Assembly: GCA_947652605.1 (NCBI GenBank)
Contig: OX393582.1
Coordinates: forward strand, 7,836,544 to 7,900,543
Direction: 5' to 3'
Length of the DNA stretch: 64,000 bases
Source of the DNA: Elmis aenea
Taxonomy: Eukaryota; Arthropoda; Insecta; Coleoptera; Elmidae
Under the pieces are notes generated by a model. That model ran no database searches. It was not told the DNA's origin and was given only the letters and a program-made list of their open reading frames with translations. The translations under genes and the position numbers were made by a program. Below are positions 1-11,785 of this stretch, one piece after another (positions within the stretch are counted from its first letter, which is position 1; every line of letters starts with the position of its first letter).

Positions 1-779
1 GTACTAATTCTACTATCAACACAATACTGGACGCGTGGTATTGGCAGACGTCTTGTTTTCCCTTAATTTATCCTTAATCTTGACAATAAAACCAGTTAAA
101 AAAACTCACCTCACCTCATTAGACTATTTTTTAAGTTCATTTTGCCAAATATTCAGTGTTTACAAACTGGTTTACACACATACCCTGGTGATACTGTGGT
201 TTATACTTTTTTTTAAAGCGCAATAAGTAATTGCCAGAAGCCACTGTCGCATGCTATTCTGGGACATATCTTTGTTTTAACAAAATCACCATAAACTTGA
301 TAAATAGCTGGTATTATCTAGCATTTTTGCAAGTTAAATTTAAGTAACCGCTATTAAATACATTGAAAAAATATTTTTTTTGTTTTTCACACTAGTTTTT
401 CTCGCCCTGTGCATTAGAAAAGTTCGCTTAAGGCTTATCTTGATAAGGTTTAAAGAACAAGACTTGTGTAAATCTACAACGCTTGCCATAATTGTCAACG
501 GATTAATCGAGAATATTTTTACTTTACAGAAATTCACTTTCCTTACGACAGCCATGTCCTAATTTGTTTGTTAATCTCCAATGCTGTTTAAGTAAACTGT
601 CATTTAATTAGCATAGATACCAAAAGTCCATTGCTACACGTGTACTAGCTTTAAAGAAAGTTAGTCAAGTAGTAGTCGTTTTGAAATATTTTCTGGTCGA
701 TACAGCAATATCTTACAAAGTTTCCTCACACAAAATTGTCTTTTAGCTCAATATTTGACTTCCATGTTTAACCAGTGCC
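1..779. other. AT-rich intergenic DNA, nothing recognised
   Basis: No coding similarity, terminal repeat or RNA motif was recognised. Short open frames on both strands have compositions typical of AT-rich chance frames. Confidence 0.5.
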
Positions 780-1915
780 TCTGGAGGACACTGTATTGGA
801 GGAATGGAAGCCAAGCTATATTAGTTCTATTCACAAGAAAGGCGATAAAGGACATGTGAAAACTATACAAACATTAGCGTTCTATCGTCGATAGGCAGGC
901 TGTATGGACGTATAAAAGCAAAAAAAACTCGAAACCCAGGTGACGGTTGGAGAAACCCAAAGCGGTTTCTATCCTGGAAGATCGTGCACAGATAACGTGT
1001 TAAGCATCAAACAACTTATGGAGAAAACCAGGGTTCACGGTAGCGAATAGCATCTAATTTTTGTAGTTCTAAAAAAAGCCTTCAGTTGACGAAGAACACA
1101 TGTACTCACTTCTGTTCGCCGAAGATCAAATAATTTTGGCATAAGACAAACAGGATGCTGAATACATGATAAAAAAATACAGTAAATTTTGACCAGTGGG
1201 ATTTGAATATCAATGTTAAAAAACGAAGTATATGATAATTATTGGAAACACTGGTAAAGACATTATAACCTCGAAAGGAAGGATAAAAGTTGTCTATGAA
1301 TACAAATATCTAGGGGTAATCTTATCTTCAGATGTGATGGATACCAAAGACATCGATAAATTAGGGAAAGGCAGAATAAGTCGATAATTAAATTCAGTAT
1401 TGTGGAGCTAAAGTATTCTCTTAAAAGCAGAAGCCATCTATTTAAAACTTTTACACAAAGCTGTGCTATATAAGGAGCTGAGGTGCGAACCATGTCTAAA
1501 TATTTAGAAGAGAGATTAAAAGCAATAGAAATGAACTTCTGGAGAGGGTCTTGCCAACTAACAATTATGGATAAAGTAAGAAACGAGATCATAGGGCAAA
1601 GAATAAATGCAGTAAAGAGCCTGACCGTTACAATTAAAGAACAAGAACTGATTTGGTACGGTCATCTAAACAGAATGCCTTTATCACACAGAATTCCACA
1701 TCAAACACTGACTAACATGGATTTCATCTAGAAGAAGAAAAAGGGGAAGAGCGAAAAGGAGATGGATATATGGGGTAAAAATAGCAATGGACAAAAGGAA
1801 CAACGAATAATGACTGAAAGAATAAGAAGGAATGGGGTTTAGGATGCAGTAGACGGCAGTCAGCTGTATGAAAAACTGCTATATTTATATATACTCTATT
1901 ATGTAAAACAAACCA
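780..1915 (+). pseudogene. Decayed non-LTR retrotransposon (LINE) reverse transcriptase fragment
   Basis: Pieces of a LINE reverse transcriptase can be read in order, but in shifting frames with stops. First comes a segment ending in IHKKGDK, as found before RT motif 1. Next is QSGFYPGRSCTDNVLSIKQL near 958-1020, then LLFAEDQIILA near 1106-1140, a damaged form of the catalytic F/Y-ADD motif. Near 1290-1320 the segment YKYLGVILSSD matches the conserved YLG block of LINE RTs. The C-terminal part, with an RNE segment near 1590 and WYGHLNRM near 1650, is typical of the region after the RT in insect LINEs. The element is dead: there are at least ten frame breaks. Clade not assigned. The 3' boundary is approximate. 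Confidence 0.75.
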
Positions 1916-2449
1916 AAAAGTATCATAGAATATTATTCTCCGAATTTAATATCTTTAGAAGCAAAGTACGTAAAATATACCGAAACGATACTTTTGCAAA
2001 AAAATGTCATACGCCATCGATTTGCGAGACGACTGAACGAAGCACAGCTGCATCTTTATTCATAAACGCAATTTTCTTAAGAACTTCGTTACTTATCCGT
2101 AACCAACAACAATAAAAGTAAAATAAAACAAAAGTTAAACCGTTGACCGTCTCATTTTTCTCGTAAAAAGTTTCGCTCTTTGGTCCGTTTCACAAATGTT
2201 TTCTGTCTATGGATAAATTCGTAAAAGTGACTTCATTCTCCGGCAACTTATCTTAATTTAAAGTTGCTTTAGCACAAGAAACTTGAATCTTAGGAACAAG
2301 TCTTTGGAAAAATCGCCTAGTATACAACTTTAATATAATTTAATTTCTGTAAGTAAACTTTGAGAGTATCAAGTTTATTACAACGAACGAATATGGTTTT
2401 AGTCTAAAAATTGAAGGTGGTGGAGATGAACTGTTTGTTACCGAAAAAA
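1916..2449. other. AT-rich spacer between two LINE fragments
   Basis: No feature was recognised here. It may include the untranslated tail of the upstream LINE, but no poly(A) or short tandem tail marks its end. Confidence 0.4.
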
Positions 2450-3720
2450 AAAAATGCGAAATATAAGTCAGTCCAAACTTAAAAAAAGATTTTAGCTTTA
2501 AAACTTTTAAAGAGAAAACAGAGAAAACACTAAGTGACACACAGGCAGCTTTCAGAACAAACAGATCACCACAAGATTGGATATTCGTAGTGAGATAAAT
2601 TGCTGAAAAAACCCTTTGCAAGAGATAACAAAGTATTCACGGAAGCAGTGGTCCTAGACCAAGGCATTTGATAGTATAAAAAAGGAAGAGATCTGGAAAG
2701 TTCTTAACAAAAGAGGCGTAAACAGAAGCTAACTGAAGTAATTAAAAGTATATACTTAACAACTGAAAATGTAGTACGAGTATACAGTAAAACATCTGAT
2801 AGGTTCATAACAAGAAGGGGTGTAAGGCAGGGAGGTGTACCGAGTCCTCTACTTTTTATTATAATAATGGACGAAATATCCCAAGAGGTAAAGCAAGGTC
2901 TAAGGAAAACACACCTAGGATATAGGAAACTTCGTCCGATGTTCCTAAACGAATTATTGTATGCCGATGACCTATTAATATTTGCAACCAATAAGAAAGA
3001 CCTACAGGAGAGAATGGAAAAAAGGAGTATAAGTATGAGAAAATGTGGGCTAAATATAAACACGGAGAAGACAGAGGTTATAAAAATTGCAAACAGGGGA
3101 GAAGCTATAAAGATACAACTAAGGGGAAAAGTAATAACTAAGAGACTAAAATACTTAGGAACATATACGCGACCAGATGGAAGTCTTAAGAAGGAGATAC
3201 TAAGCAGGATACAAAAAAACCATGACGATCAATAGAACATTGCATAAGCCTTTTTTAACAAAAAAGAAATAACAACAAAAACAAAAATCCGAATATATGA
3301 ATCAGTCTTTGTACCTATACTCATGTCATAACGAAAAAACTCGAACTAAAACTGGACGCACGTGAGATGAAAGTACTTGGAAAAATCGCGGGAGTGACGA
3401 GACTGGATAAAATTAGAAGCAATGGAACAAGGAAAGACTTAAATGTTACAAGTGTAAGGCAAAAAACAATTAAGATGGTCCGGACATTTGGTGAGAATGG
3501 ACGAGAAAATAGTGGTAAAGGAGATATGGGAGATGGAAATAGCCCGCAAGAGAAGGAAAGGTAGACCCAGGAGAAAATGGAATACAGGAGTGGCAGATCC
3601 ACTGAAAAAAAGAAACTGGCCTGGACGCAAGGCGCGGGGCAGTAAATAGAAATAATTGGAAAAAGATAGTCACCTCTAAACCTATGGCAGACGAGGGTGA
3701 GGTTAAGTAAGTAAATAAGT
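2450..3720 (+). pseudogene. Decayed non-LTR retrotransposon (LINE), RT to C-terminus
   Basis: This is a second LINE, distinct in sequence from the one upstream. Reading order: QAAFRTNRSPQDW near 2540-2580; RRGVRQGGVPSPLLF near 2815-2857; then a continuous open segment at 2867-3235. That segment carries LLYADDLLIFATN with the catalytic YADD at about 2958-2969, LNINTEKTEVI, and LKYLGTYTRPDGS. The downstream part has LGKIAGVTRLDKIR (about 3375-3416) and a GRPRRKW block (about 3560-3580), both frequent at LINE C-termini. The stretch ends near PMADEG (about 3680), a frequent end of this type of ORF. The frame changes several times, so the copy is inactive. No endonuclease domain is present; the copy is probably 5'-truncated. 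Confidence 0.8.
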
Positions 3721-4894
3721 AACTTTTAACTACTAAGTAATCATAGACGTGCAAATACACATGAGAGATTGTAATAAAAAAACAGTTCTGGTAAAAACTA
3801 TGCATTAAAATGTTTAATTAAAGGGTGTTTGTGTACGTCAGTGATTGCTATTTGGCGATGTTGTATATTTCTGTTATACTCAGCTTTAATAACGAACAAT
3901 TACATCTCGGTGCGTGCATTTTGAACCAACGAGAGCAACAAAGAGCAAATAACATAGGAATCGTTTTTTAAACTGAACAAAAAAAAAACGACTTTCAATC
4001 AGTATTTTGTATCATATCTATTAATAGCGTTGCGTAGATCTGTGAGGTAAACCTGTTAAATAACTTTCAACAACTGTCCATTGCTAAACAATATATATAA
4101 CTGTACTTTCATATCAGATGTTCGTACTACACATTGTTAGTATACACATATATTAAAATAATGAACAGCTGCCGGTTATGGAAAGCTTTAGGGGTTGGCA
4201 AAATGGTCACTTTACATAATTTGAATATCGCTGTGAACGTCCGTCATGTATAATATTTAGAGTTAGAAAATTATTATTTTTTAAACACAGGGAGATCGAA
4301 TTTGGTGTTCCCATTCAATCCACACTGTGTCAAATGGGATTATTGCAGATTTGTATTGATGGTAACAACGAAAATGAACCTTAAATGCAGTTTTAACAAA
4401 TTTTGAATGAGCAATACCAACTATTAAAAATAACGTGAAAATGGTTTATAATAAGTTTTACTCAATTACCTTGCAAAAAAAATATTGCTGCTAATTTTTC
4501 ATTCACAATGGGCCCATAAAAAAAAGAGTGTGTCCATTATCATTTTCTTTCTGCAAAATTAGGTGGGAGTTTTTGTTTCTTAAGGTTAATGACTTGTAAA
4601 AACGTCGGATAAAGCAGACACCGACAATTTGATGTTTTAACTTAACGATTCTATTAAAGTTGTGCAACTTCTGTTTTTAAAACGATAAAAAAATTGCTGT
4701 AACTTGGTTAGATTACATCCATGTTATATTTAAACCCAATTACGTACGCGAATTACGTTAAAAAAAAAGTTTTTATTGATGTTGAAGTATAAAAAATTGA
4801 GTTCAGACTCACTTAATATTAAAATTAATATCCTAAAACACTGTTTTTGCAAGCGAATAAAAGTCTTTTATAAAAATGTAACTATATTATTTTT
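3721..4894. other. AT-rich intergenic DNA, nothing recognised
   Basis: No coding similarity or terminal repeats seen. Homopolymer A and T runs are common. Confidence 0.45.
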
Positions 4895-5075
4895 TCATGA
4901 ATAAAGCACGAAAATAAGCTGTTTATTTATAAAGTGGCATAAGAAATTTCGCTTATATTCGTTAACTCGGTTACTTATATTTTTCTCAGGATACATAATT
5001 TCGCACAGACGAAACGCCATTTTTTATTACAGAAAAGTCTTAAGCCACTTTCAAAATTAATAGTTTATAACAACT
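4895..5075 (-). repeat. Dispersed repeat B, copy 1
   Basis: The reverse complement matches 38895-39070 closely. Both share a gtggcttaag block, a tctgtgcgaaattatgta block and a ctgagaaaaat block in the same order. The motif ccactttcaaaat recurs at 5060, 28970, 30240 and 39120, so this is a family with several fragments in the window. No terminal repeats or coding capacity seen; its class is unknown. Confidence 0.6.
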
Positions 5076-5417
5076 ATGGACGTATGTAGATTTTGGCCGA
5101 TGTGTTTTACTGAAGTGATGTTTGATAAGACAGTAATTTAAGAAAATTGATGAGTAAATTACTTTATATAAGTATTTGTACAATGTAGGTCATTATTAGT
5201 TTGTTCAAATATTTTTTCATTGTCATTAATGTTGATAAAATACTTACATAAGTAGTAAATCATTAGGAAATTTTGAAATTAAGGTATAAGTAATTTATAT
5301 AACGTATTTCATATGAAAATTTATTCATGTATTAAATTGTCATTAATAGGAGTGATGAAGTCTTTGGACATTTCACTTAGTTTCAAATTTTTAAAATAAC
5401 CGTGTTAAATTGGAGGC

Positions 5418-5620
5418 AGGGAATCAAATCTATCGTTATGCCATCTCCAAAATACAGGCATTTGCACTTCTGTTCAACAACAGAATTTCTGTTGACGGAA
5501 ATAGTAATGATTTTGAAAAAAATTGCAAGTAAAAATACCATACGTTTTTGTAATCGTAAACAGCTTTAATTCATTTTTCGCAAAGTGAGTTATGCCACGT
5601 TCAAAATAAAAGACTCAAAT
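5418..5620 (+). repeat. Dispersed repeat B, copy 2
   Basis: Aligns in the same orientation with 30068-30270. Shared blocks are an atgccat/atgctat start, a tttgcacttct/tttgcacttta block, and the long block ttttgtaatcgtaaacagct followed by cattttcg. Copies differ by many substitutions and small indels, so they are old. Confidence 0.55.
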
Positions 5621-7730
5621 GTAGTTTAACTATTTCGTCAAATTTTTAGATGTTTTTAAATTACGAATAGTTTCCGAAAACACTTTAAAAGACAACCAAA
5701 ATTTAAAAACTGTGTTAGGTATTTCGAAAAATCGTGTCGACTTTAGGTATTTTAAAAACGTCACTAATTTGATTGATACCAAGACAATATAAAAAAAACA
5801 CACACTACAGAGTGCTTTAGTATAGTTCCATAGATTTCAAAGTACTTTTTTTTTAAATTACAGAGCTGCAACAAAAATATGTACCAATACAGCAACTGAA
5901 AGATTTCATGAACAAAATGTAGTCAAGAAAGCCGTCGTATTTAACCTTCTTCCAATTTATTAGTTAAAACAAAAAAATTCCCATTGCCCATATTTAACTC
6001 TGATTCAGCTTAGCTAAAAATGGACTTAACAGTGCAATTTTTGCCTAAACTCATTTTGGTGTGTCACTACTCATCATATATGACCAAATTTGTACTTTGT
6101 ATTAAAACAGATCAACACTATTTACATGCAGTAGTTACAATAGTACATTATTTACCTGTACGATTCAAAATAGGGTCGACTCAGAATGATAAAACGTATT
6201 TCTTTGCTTAGTAGGTTAAACTGGAATTCAGTTCTGTACATTGTTACTATTAATAATAAATGCATGAAATTAATACATTACCTCATCAGGGGGCCATTCT
6301 ATGTTATATGGCATTACATAAAACACATGTACGGACAGATAACTTGGTGGGTACATTAGTTTTTAATTAATTTCGTTTAGTATGTTATTTACTTGTATAT
6401 TAAGCTTGACAGCAGATAAATGACGAACAATAAATATTTCTAAAATACCTGTCTGTAACTAAAGATGACGTATATATGACAAGTGATTCATTAATTTTAA
6501 AACAGACGTACGTCCAACTACAATGAAACAATGGCTTCATACATTTTCATCACGTGTTATAAGACACACCAAGCAGGACTCGCAAACGGCACAGAAACTT
6601 CACAAAACTGCCTAAAATCTGTGCATTTTTACATCGAGCAAGTTTTCGCAAAGTATCGGCAAAGGCACAGAAGCGAGCTAGGTAGAAAATTTCATGTTGA
6701 TACCGTTAGGTCACAGGAATTAGATATAACCTTTACCAACTGGCACGAATATTCTTTCAAAACCAACAATAACGCAACAAGGGATCATCCTAACGACTTC
6801 GAACATTTAAAAGGAACGGAAAACCGGTTTCTGTTAAAAATGCATGGGAAAGCTAAAGGGTTAGGATGTTTTCGATTTACTTTAACCTCATGAGCTACTC
6901 CAGACAACCAAGACGACCTACATATCTTCCAGGTATTTTCAGGAACAATCACAAATCAGCCAATGTGACAGTAATATATTACCAGACATTACTTTAATGG
7001 GAGAATAAATGTGGAACATTAATTAATCGCGAAAAAAAGCTTAAAGCAAGCCTGCTTGCCAAACATCTGATAAATGCTAATAAAGACGTTCAAAGCTATC
7101 TGCGATAGTATCTTGTAGCTAAAAAAAGAACAGTTTTACCTTCCGATTTATAAAAATAAAGATCGTTTTTTAAATAGCACCTGGCACTCAAGTACCTCGA
7201 CTATAAGCAATGTTTACCAGACTTAAAAACAAAAACAACACTAAGGCAGGAAGAATTAATTATCCATGAAACATTACTAACGATTTTTACATACTTCTAT
7301 GAAAGTTAACAGTTGCAAAAACATTTGCGAGGAAAATTATGCACTTTAAATTTTACACACAAGATATAGAACACAAAACGAACGTTTCTTGAGTGCTAAA
7401 ATTATGAAGACTTTGTCTGCCGGTCTGCCTTCCTACTTACCTACATAATATACGTCGCCGGTGCGATAATTTTCTGTCATTTAATAAATTATGCTAACGC
7501 CCCTAACTTACTAACTAAATCTAATTAGCAAAGTGTGCCATATGTAGCTGTATAATTGTAGCAGTCGTGATAACGATGTAAATAACCGGAAGTTACCTTA
7601 AGAACTAACCATTTTACATCGTATTTTCACCTATTTTTCTTCACGGTTATTGCGAACTTTATAAGGATCGCCAAAAATGCTGTTAATTGCAATAGAGCTG
7701 CATTTTTTTTCTACACATCTAGAACTCTAT
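5621..7730. other. Intergenic DNA with one unrecognised 120-codon frame
   Basis: The only notable item is an open frame at 6531-6893 (+). Its product is hydrophilic, with no recognised domain, signal peptide or membrane segment. No splice or neighbour evidence supports it as a gene. It may be chance or a remnant of an unknown repeat. Nothing else was recognised. Confidence 0.35.
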
Positions 7731-8207
7731 AGGTTTGTTCCAACAAGCGATTTAAAACCAAATCGAGAACTAATACATGAACCGGTTTATTCGCATGCGT
7801 GTACTAATAAATGTATTGGCCAGTATTAGCCGTTGTTGGAACGCTTTTACGACTGGCCTAACTGTAAATGACATTTGTGTCTATTGGGTTTATAGAAATG
7901 TGCGCATCGCAAGGGTAAACACCTTAAGAATCCAGTACTAAATGGAATTGGGAGGGTGACACATAGCTACCAGAGCTCACGTTAGTTATGAACAGCGCAT
8001 GCGTGTAAAAATCCAAGCGTTAGTACATGTCTTCGTTCACGTACAGTTTGGACTGTACACTGACTAGTTCTTGTATTAATATTATAACAGTTAGAATAGC
8101 CGATTAACCGTCCGTTCAACACAGAGACTGTGCTGGAACGCGATATCGATACTGCGCAGAATCCTGATAGTACATTTGATCGTACATAGCCTTGTTGGTA
8201 CAAACCT
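7731..8207 (+). mobile_element. MITE family A, copy 1 (full length, 477 bp)
   Basis: Non-autonomous DNA element with terminal inverted repeats that read AGGTTTGTTCCAACAAG at the left, and its complement with one mismatch at the right. A 3-bp direct repeat TAT flanks it (7728-7730 and 8208-8210). Internal landmarks shared by all copies are a gcgatttaaaacca block after the left end, gttggaacgcttttacgact near position 110, and atactgcgcagaatc near the right end. There is no coding capacity. The 3-bp AT-rich duplication suggests a Harbinger-type mobiliser, but the duplications vary (TAT, ATA, AAT), so the superfamily is uncertain. Confidence 0.8.
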
Positions 8208-8813
8208 TATATTGCAACTATGAAATTATATTTAGTAAAATCTACGAGATTATTCAATCTAGACTTAGGTAAATAATAGGATACTTTCAAAAACGAACAC
8301 AATGAAAAATTGTGAATGTTCCCTGTATATATTCAAGTTGTTGACACACAACCACGAAGTTGTCTGCGCTTTGAATTCAAAAACAGAAAATATGAAAAAA
8401 TACTATGTTCGTAATAGAAAATTAAGTAAACATATTCTATTGCAACGTTCCTAAACAAGTCAGCTGCTGCATAATGAAAGAGCTGTGGTATTATGAACAA
8501 GGACATCTAGAAGTTATAGTTGGTATCTAATATCAACGGTATGAAGTTCGCGTGGAGCATAAAGTAAAGACAAACAGGAATATTGAAGTAGATAAGTTTG
8601 ACTACGCGAAGAAATAGTTAGAACTGTCTGCGTAGACAGTATTATAACTCGAATGTAATTTGAACTAACAAATTTTTGCTTTCAGTGATTTCGAATTAGT
8701 TTCGAATAAATGAAAGTAACTTAAGTTTTGTGGATCAATAAATTTGTGATATCACGAAGTAAAAAAAAAGAACAGGTGTTACCTTTTCCTACCGTTTACA
8801 AAATTTTTGTATA
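8208..8813. other. Intergenic DNA, nothing recognised
   Basis: No repeat termini or coding similarity seen between the family A element and the TA-flanked element downstream. Confidence 0.4.
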
Positions 8814-9759
8814 CAGGGTCCCCAGAGAAAATGACCACCTCAAATATCTAAGTTGTTTTCAAAAATTACTCCAAAAAACCTTGTTTATTATTAAATGGCA
8901 TAAAAAGCTGTATATATTGATATAACACAGTGTCTCTTAAAGTGTAGTCCGGGACCCCTGGGGGTCCCTGTACCCTTCTATAGGGGTCCCCTGAGCCTTT
9001 TCATAATGTTCGATAATCATTCAAATTGATTTGCCAGGCTAAGAAAACAAAAAATTGTCTAAAAAACAATTGACAGGGGTTGTCTATAAGCTTTTTATTT
9101 GGTAGAGGGTGTCCGAGTAAAAAGGTTTGAGGAACCCTGATATAACATTATCGAAATTTTAATGTACAAATGCATTTTTCAACCCGACAATTTTTTAAAT
9201 GTCACAAGTATAGTTTATTAAGTCAAAATAAAATACGTAGGTACTGCTTTTATTAAACTATTATCTCTCAGTTCCTGTTAAGCTTTGCTACATCTGTCAA
9301 TATTTTTTCGAAAAAAAAGTCAGTTATGAAATCAATCTTTGCATAAGAGAACTTGTACGTTTTTTTTTTTGAATTTGACAGTTTATCATAATGAACTACT
9401 TAATTTAGGTTAAAAAACCAACAATTCGTTCCTACAGATTCTCATCAAGACATATAATATGGCTTCATGATCTCATACATTACAGATTTTGGCTGTATTC
9501 ACAAAAAATCATCACCAAAAGTATTAAAATGTTCTCACGATTGGAAAAATAAGGTTATTTGCTATCTGATTTTAACTTTAACCCATACGGTTGTCACTTG
9601 TTAAAATTTGAATAACACCCTTTTCATACACACTAAAATTTTGATTTTATTAACCACTGCTTATAAACTTCAGCCAGTTAATAATATTTAAAGTTTGTGA
9701 CAGTTATATTTAAAAACACACGAAAAAATCGGGGCGGAAATCATCTCTGGGACGCCCTG
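8814..9759. mobile_element. TA-flanked element with CAGGG termini, carrying a nested hAT MITE
   Basis: The left end reads CAGGGTCCCCAGAGAAAATG. The right end, reverse complemented, reads CAGGGCGTCCCAGAGATGAT, so the ends form imperfect inverted repeats over about 25 bp. TA lies on both sides (8812-8813 and 9760-9761), as for Tc1/mariner insertions. Removing the hAT MITE at 8928-9139 leaves about 730 bp. No transposase remains; a non-autonomous or heavily deleted element is inferred. Confidence 0.65.
8928..9139. mobile_element. hAT-type MITE (212 bp) with perfect 8-bp target duplication
   Basis: Starts CAGTGTCTCTTAAAGTGTAG and ends TTTGAGGAACCCTG, giving hAT-like CAG...CTG ends. The direct repeat ATATAACA flanks it exactly (8920-8927 and 9140-9147). 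Relatives in the window are at 33758-33959 (opposite orientation) and 50743-50945. It is inserted inside the TA-flanked element at 8814-9759 and is therefore the younger of the two. Confidence 0.88.
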
Positions 9760-9761
9760 TA

Positions 9762-10229
9762 TACTATGGTGTGTCTAAAAAGGTGCCATTGTAAGATGAA
9801 AAAAAGTAACAAAACTCAAAAAATGTAAATTGTTCGATAAACCATCATTATGCAGATGTGCAAAAAATGCAATTGTAAAAGAAAAGGCTATTTAAATTTA
9901 ATAAAAAAACACAAAAATTTAGTGACGTTTATTTTGGTACCATCCTTTAAAAAAAAGTCGACAACCTTCATGACCAATTAAAATTGTTGCTCATTTATTA
10001 GTGAAGGTATGTTTGGTTTGGAACATAATTCGAACATAGACAAATAGCCATTATTAAAATGCACATATCTTCTTTTAGCAGGATTTTTTTGCAAATGCTA
10101 TATCAGTACAGGACACCAACTGATAAATATGTCTTGAAGTATTGCTATCCGACAAAAGATCCTCAAGAAAACCATAAGTAATTTTTAATTTAGGTAATTT
10201 ATGAGAACAAAGGGCATAACATCATTTTA
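9762..10229. other. Intergenic DNA, nothing recognised
   Basis: No supported feature; a mixture of A/T runs. Confidence 0.4.
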
Positions 10230-10850
10230 AATTAACTTAGGTTGAAACATAGAAAACTAAATATTTAGGAGTAATCATAGAGAAAAATAGATGAATAGAC
10301 AAAAAAATAAGCGAAAGGACAGGAAATGTGGGAAGAATATTTAACAGTTTAAGAACAACATTTTTTGGAAATAGAGAAGTCCCAAAACGAACAGAAGTGG
10401 AAAAGGTCAAAAAGGCAGTTTTATACGGAAATAAAACATGGACACCCACAAATAAAAATAGTAGTCGAGCGAATGCAGCAGAAATGGGATTTCTAAGAGC
10501 AATCCAAGGAAAGAACAAAAAAAAAAAATCAGAAATGAAACATATAGAGAACAATTAAAAATCAGTTGAAAAAAAACAACATGAGATACAGCTGGGATGG
10601 TTGGGTCACATTTACAGGATGAAAGAAGAAAGGTTAACCAGAAAAGCCTATGAAGCAAGATCACAGGAAAAACAAAAGAGGTAGACCGAGAAAAACCTGA
10701 CAAGACGAAGTTAAAAAAGCAGCAACAGATAGAAACATCAGATGGAAAGACAAAAAAATCTAGCACAAGACAGAAAAACATGGAAAAAAGTCAGCACAAA
10801 ACAACTCAATAGTTCTACACCTAACAGTAGAAGGACTCATGACTAAATAA
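10230..10850 (+). pseudogene. 3' end of a decayed LINE retrotransposon
   Basis: Starts with a TKYLGVIIEKN block, the post-catalytic YLG motif of LINE RTs. It continues with GRIFNSLRTTFFGN and a KAVLYG block at 10328-10558. LGWLGHIYRMKEERLTRKAY follows near 10590-10650, then GRPRKT near 10680 and an RNIRWKD-like block near 10730. This order is the normal C-terminal region of insect LINEs. Several frameshifts and stops make it non-functional. It differs from the fragments at 0.8-3.7 kb, so at least three LINE lineages are represented. Confidence 0.75.
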
Positions 10851-11060
10851 ATAATACAATGTTTTTGAATGGGTTTTAGATGTGCCAAACCAATTTTTCA
10901 CGTCTGGTATTCGGAACTGAATCTACACATTAATATACAGGGTGAGTCACGACAGACGCGTCGGAGTTTTATGGCAAAACGCTTTATATTTTCCAATTTC
11001 TGTCACTGTTAGATTATGTAAGTCAATAAGGGCTACATTTTAAAAATATTTTCAAACATA

Positions 11061-11120
11061 CAGGGTGCTCCAAAAAAGAGTGGCATATCAAAGTTATACT
11101 TTTTCTTATGGAACACCCTG
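11061..11120. repeat. 60-bp minimal CAGGGTG...CACCCTG unit inside the palindrome arm
   Basis: A very short unit bounded by CAGGGTGCTCC and GGAACACCCTG with TA on both sides. It is mirrored at 14381-14440. It was therefore already in the arm sequence before the arm was duplicated. A further internal CAGGGCG end lies at 11353. Related sequence recurs at 62061-62345. Confidence 0.65.
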
Positions 11121-11785
11121 TATATTTTTACATTTTTGGATTCCTCTTTAAATTTAATTTAAAAAATGTATAAGGTCATATGGGTCTAAAGTTAACCGTT
11201 CTCGTGAAAATCGCATTTTCATGAAAATTCAGTATTTTCAAAAATTTTCAACATTTAAAAACTTTGAGAAGTCTGAAGAAATTCGCTTGGAGATAAGATT
11301 GACAATAGATTATGTAACACTTTGCACCACCTACATTTTTAAAATATTATACAGGGCGTTTTTTACGCTTGGTCAAACTTGTGAAACTTTCAACATCGAT
11401 AACTCATTTTTTTTAAATACAACCCCTTATATTTTTTTACACTGTCTTATAGAAAATTTAATTCTCTTTCGAAAACATTAATACTGTTTTATACCTAAAA
11501 TTGATATTTTCCGAGATATCGCGATTTTATTGTTAATTATTAGGTCAAAGTACTATTTTCGAGTAGGCCATGAAGGTAGACTGCGGTAATTTGAAACAAT
11601 TGAAAGAAAGAACAAGAAAGGTTTAGTTTTATCTTTTGCCTACGCATTTTTGACATTTTTTTATAATGAAGAGCAATCTCACGTTTAAATCGAGATTTCT
11701 TACAATTATTTATGCATTTATTTATTGGACCAGTATGATAAGATGATTACTAAATCCTATAAACCATTTTTTTGTATGTTTATAA

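Noticed and set aside
6531..6893. 120-codon plus-strand frame
   Set aside because: Hydrophilic product without a recognised motif. It could be a remnant of something, but nothing beyond its length supports a gene.
11221..11481. 86-codon frame present twice (also 14020-14280, minus)
   Set aside because: The duplication is explained by the palindrome arms. The two copies look conserved only because the DNA arms are; no protein family recognised.
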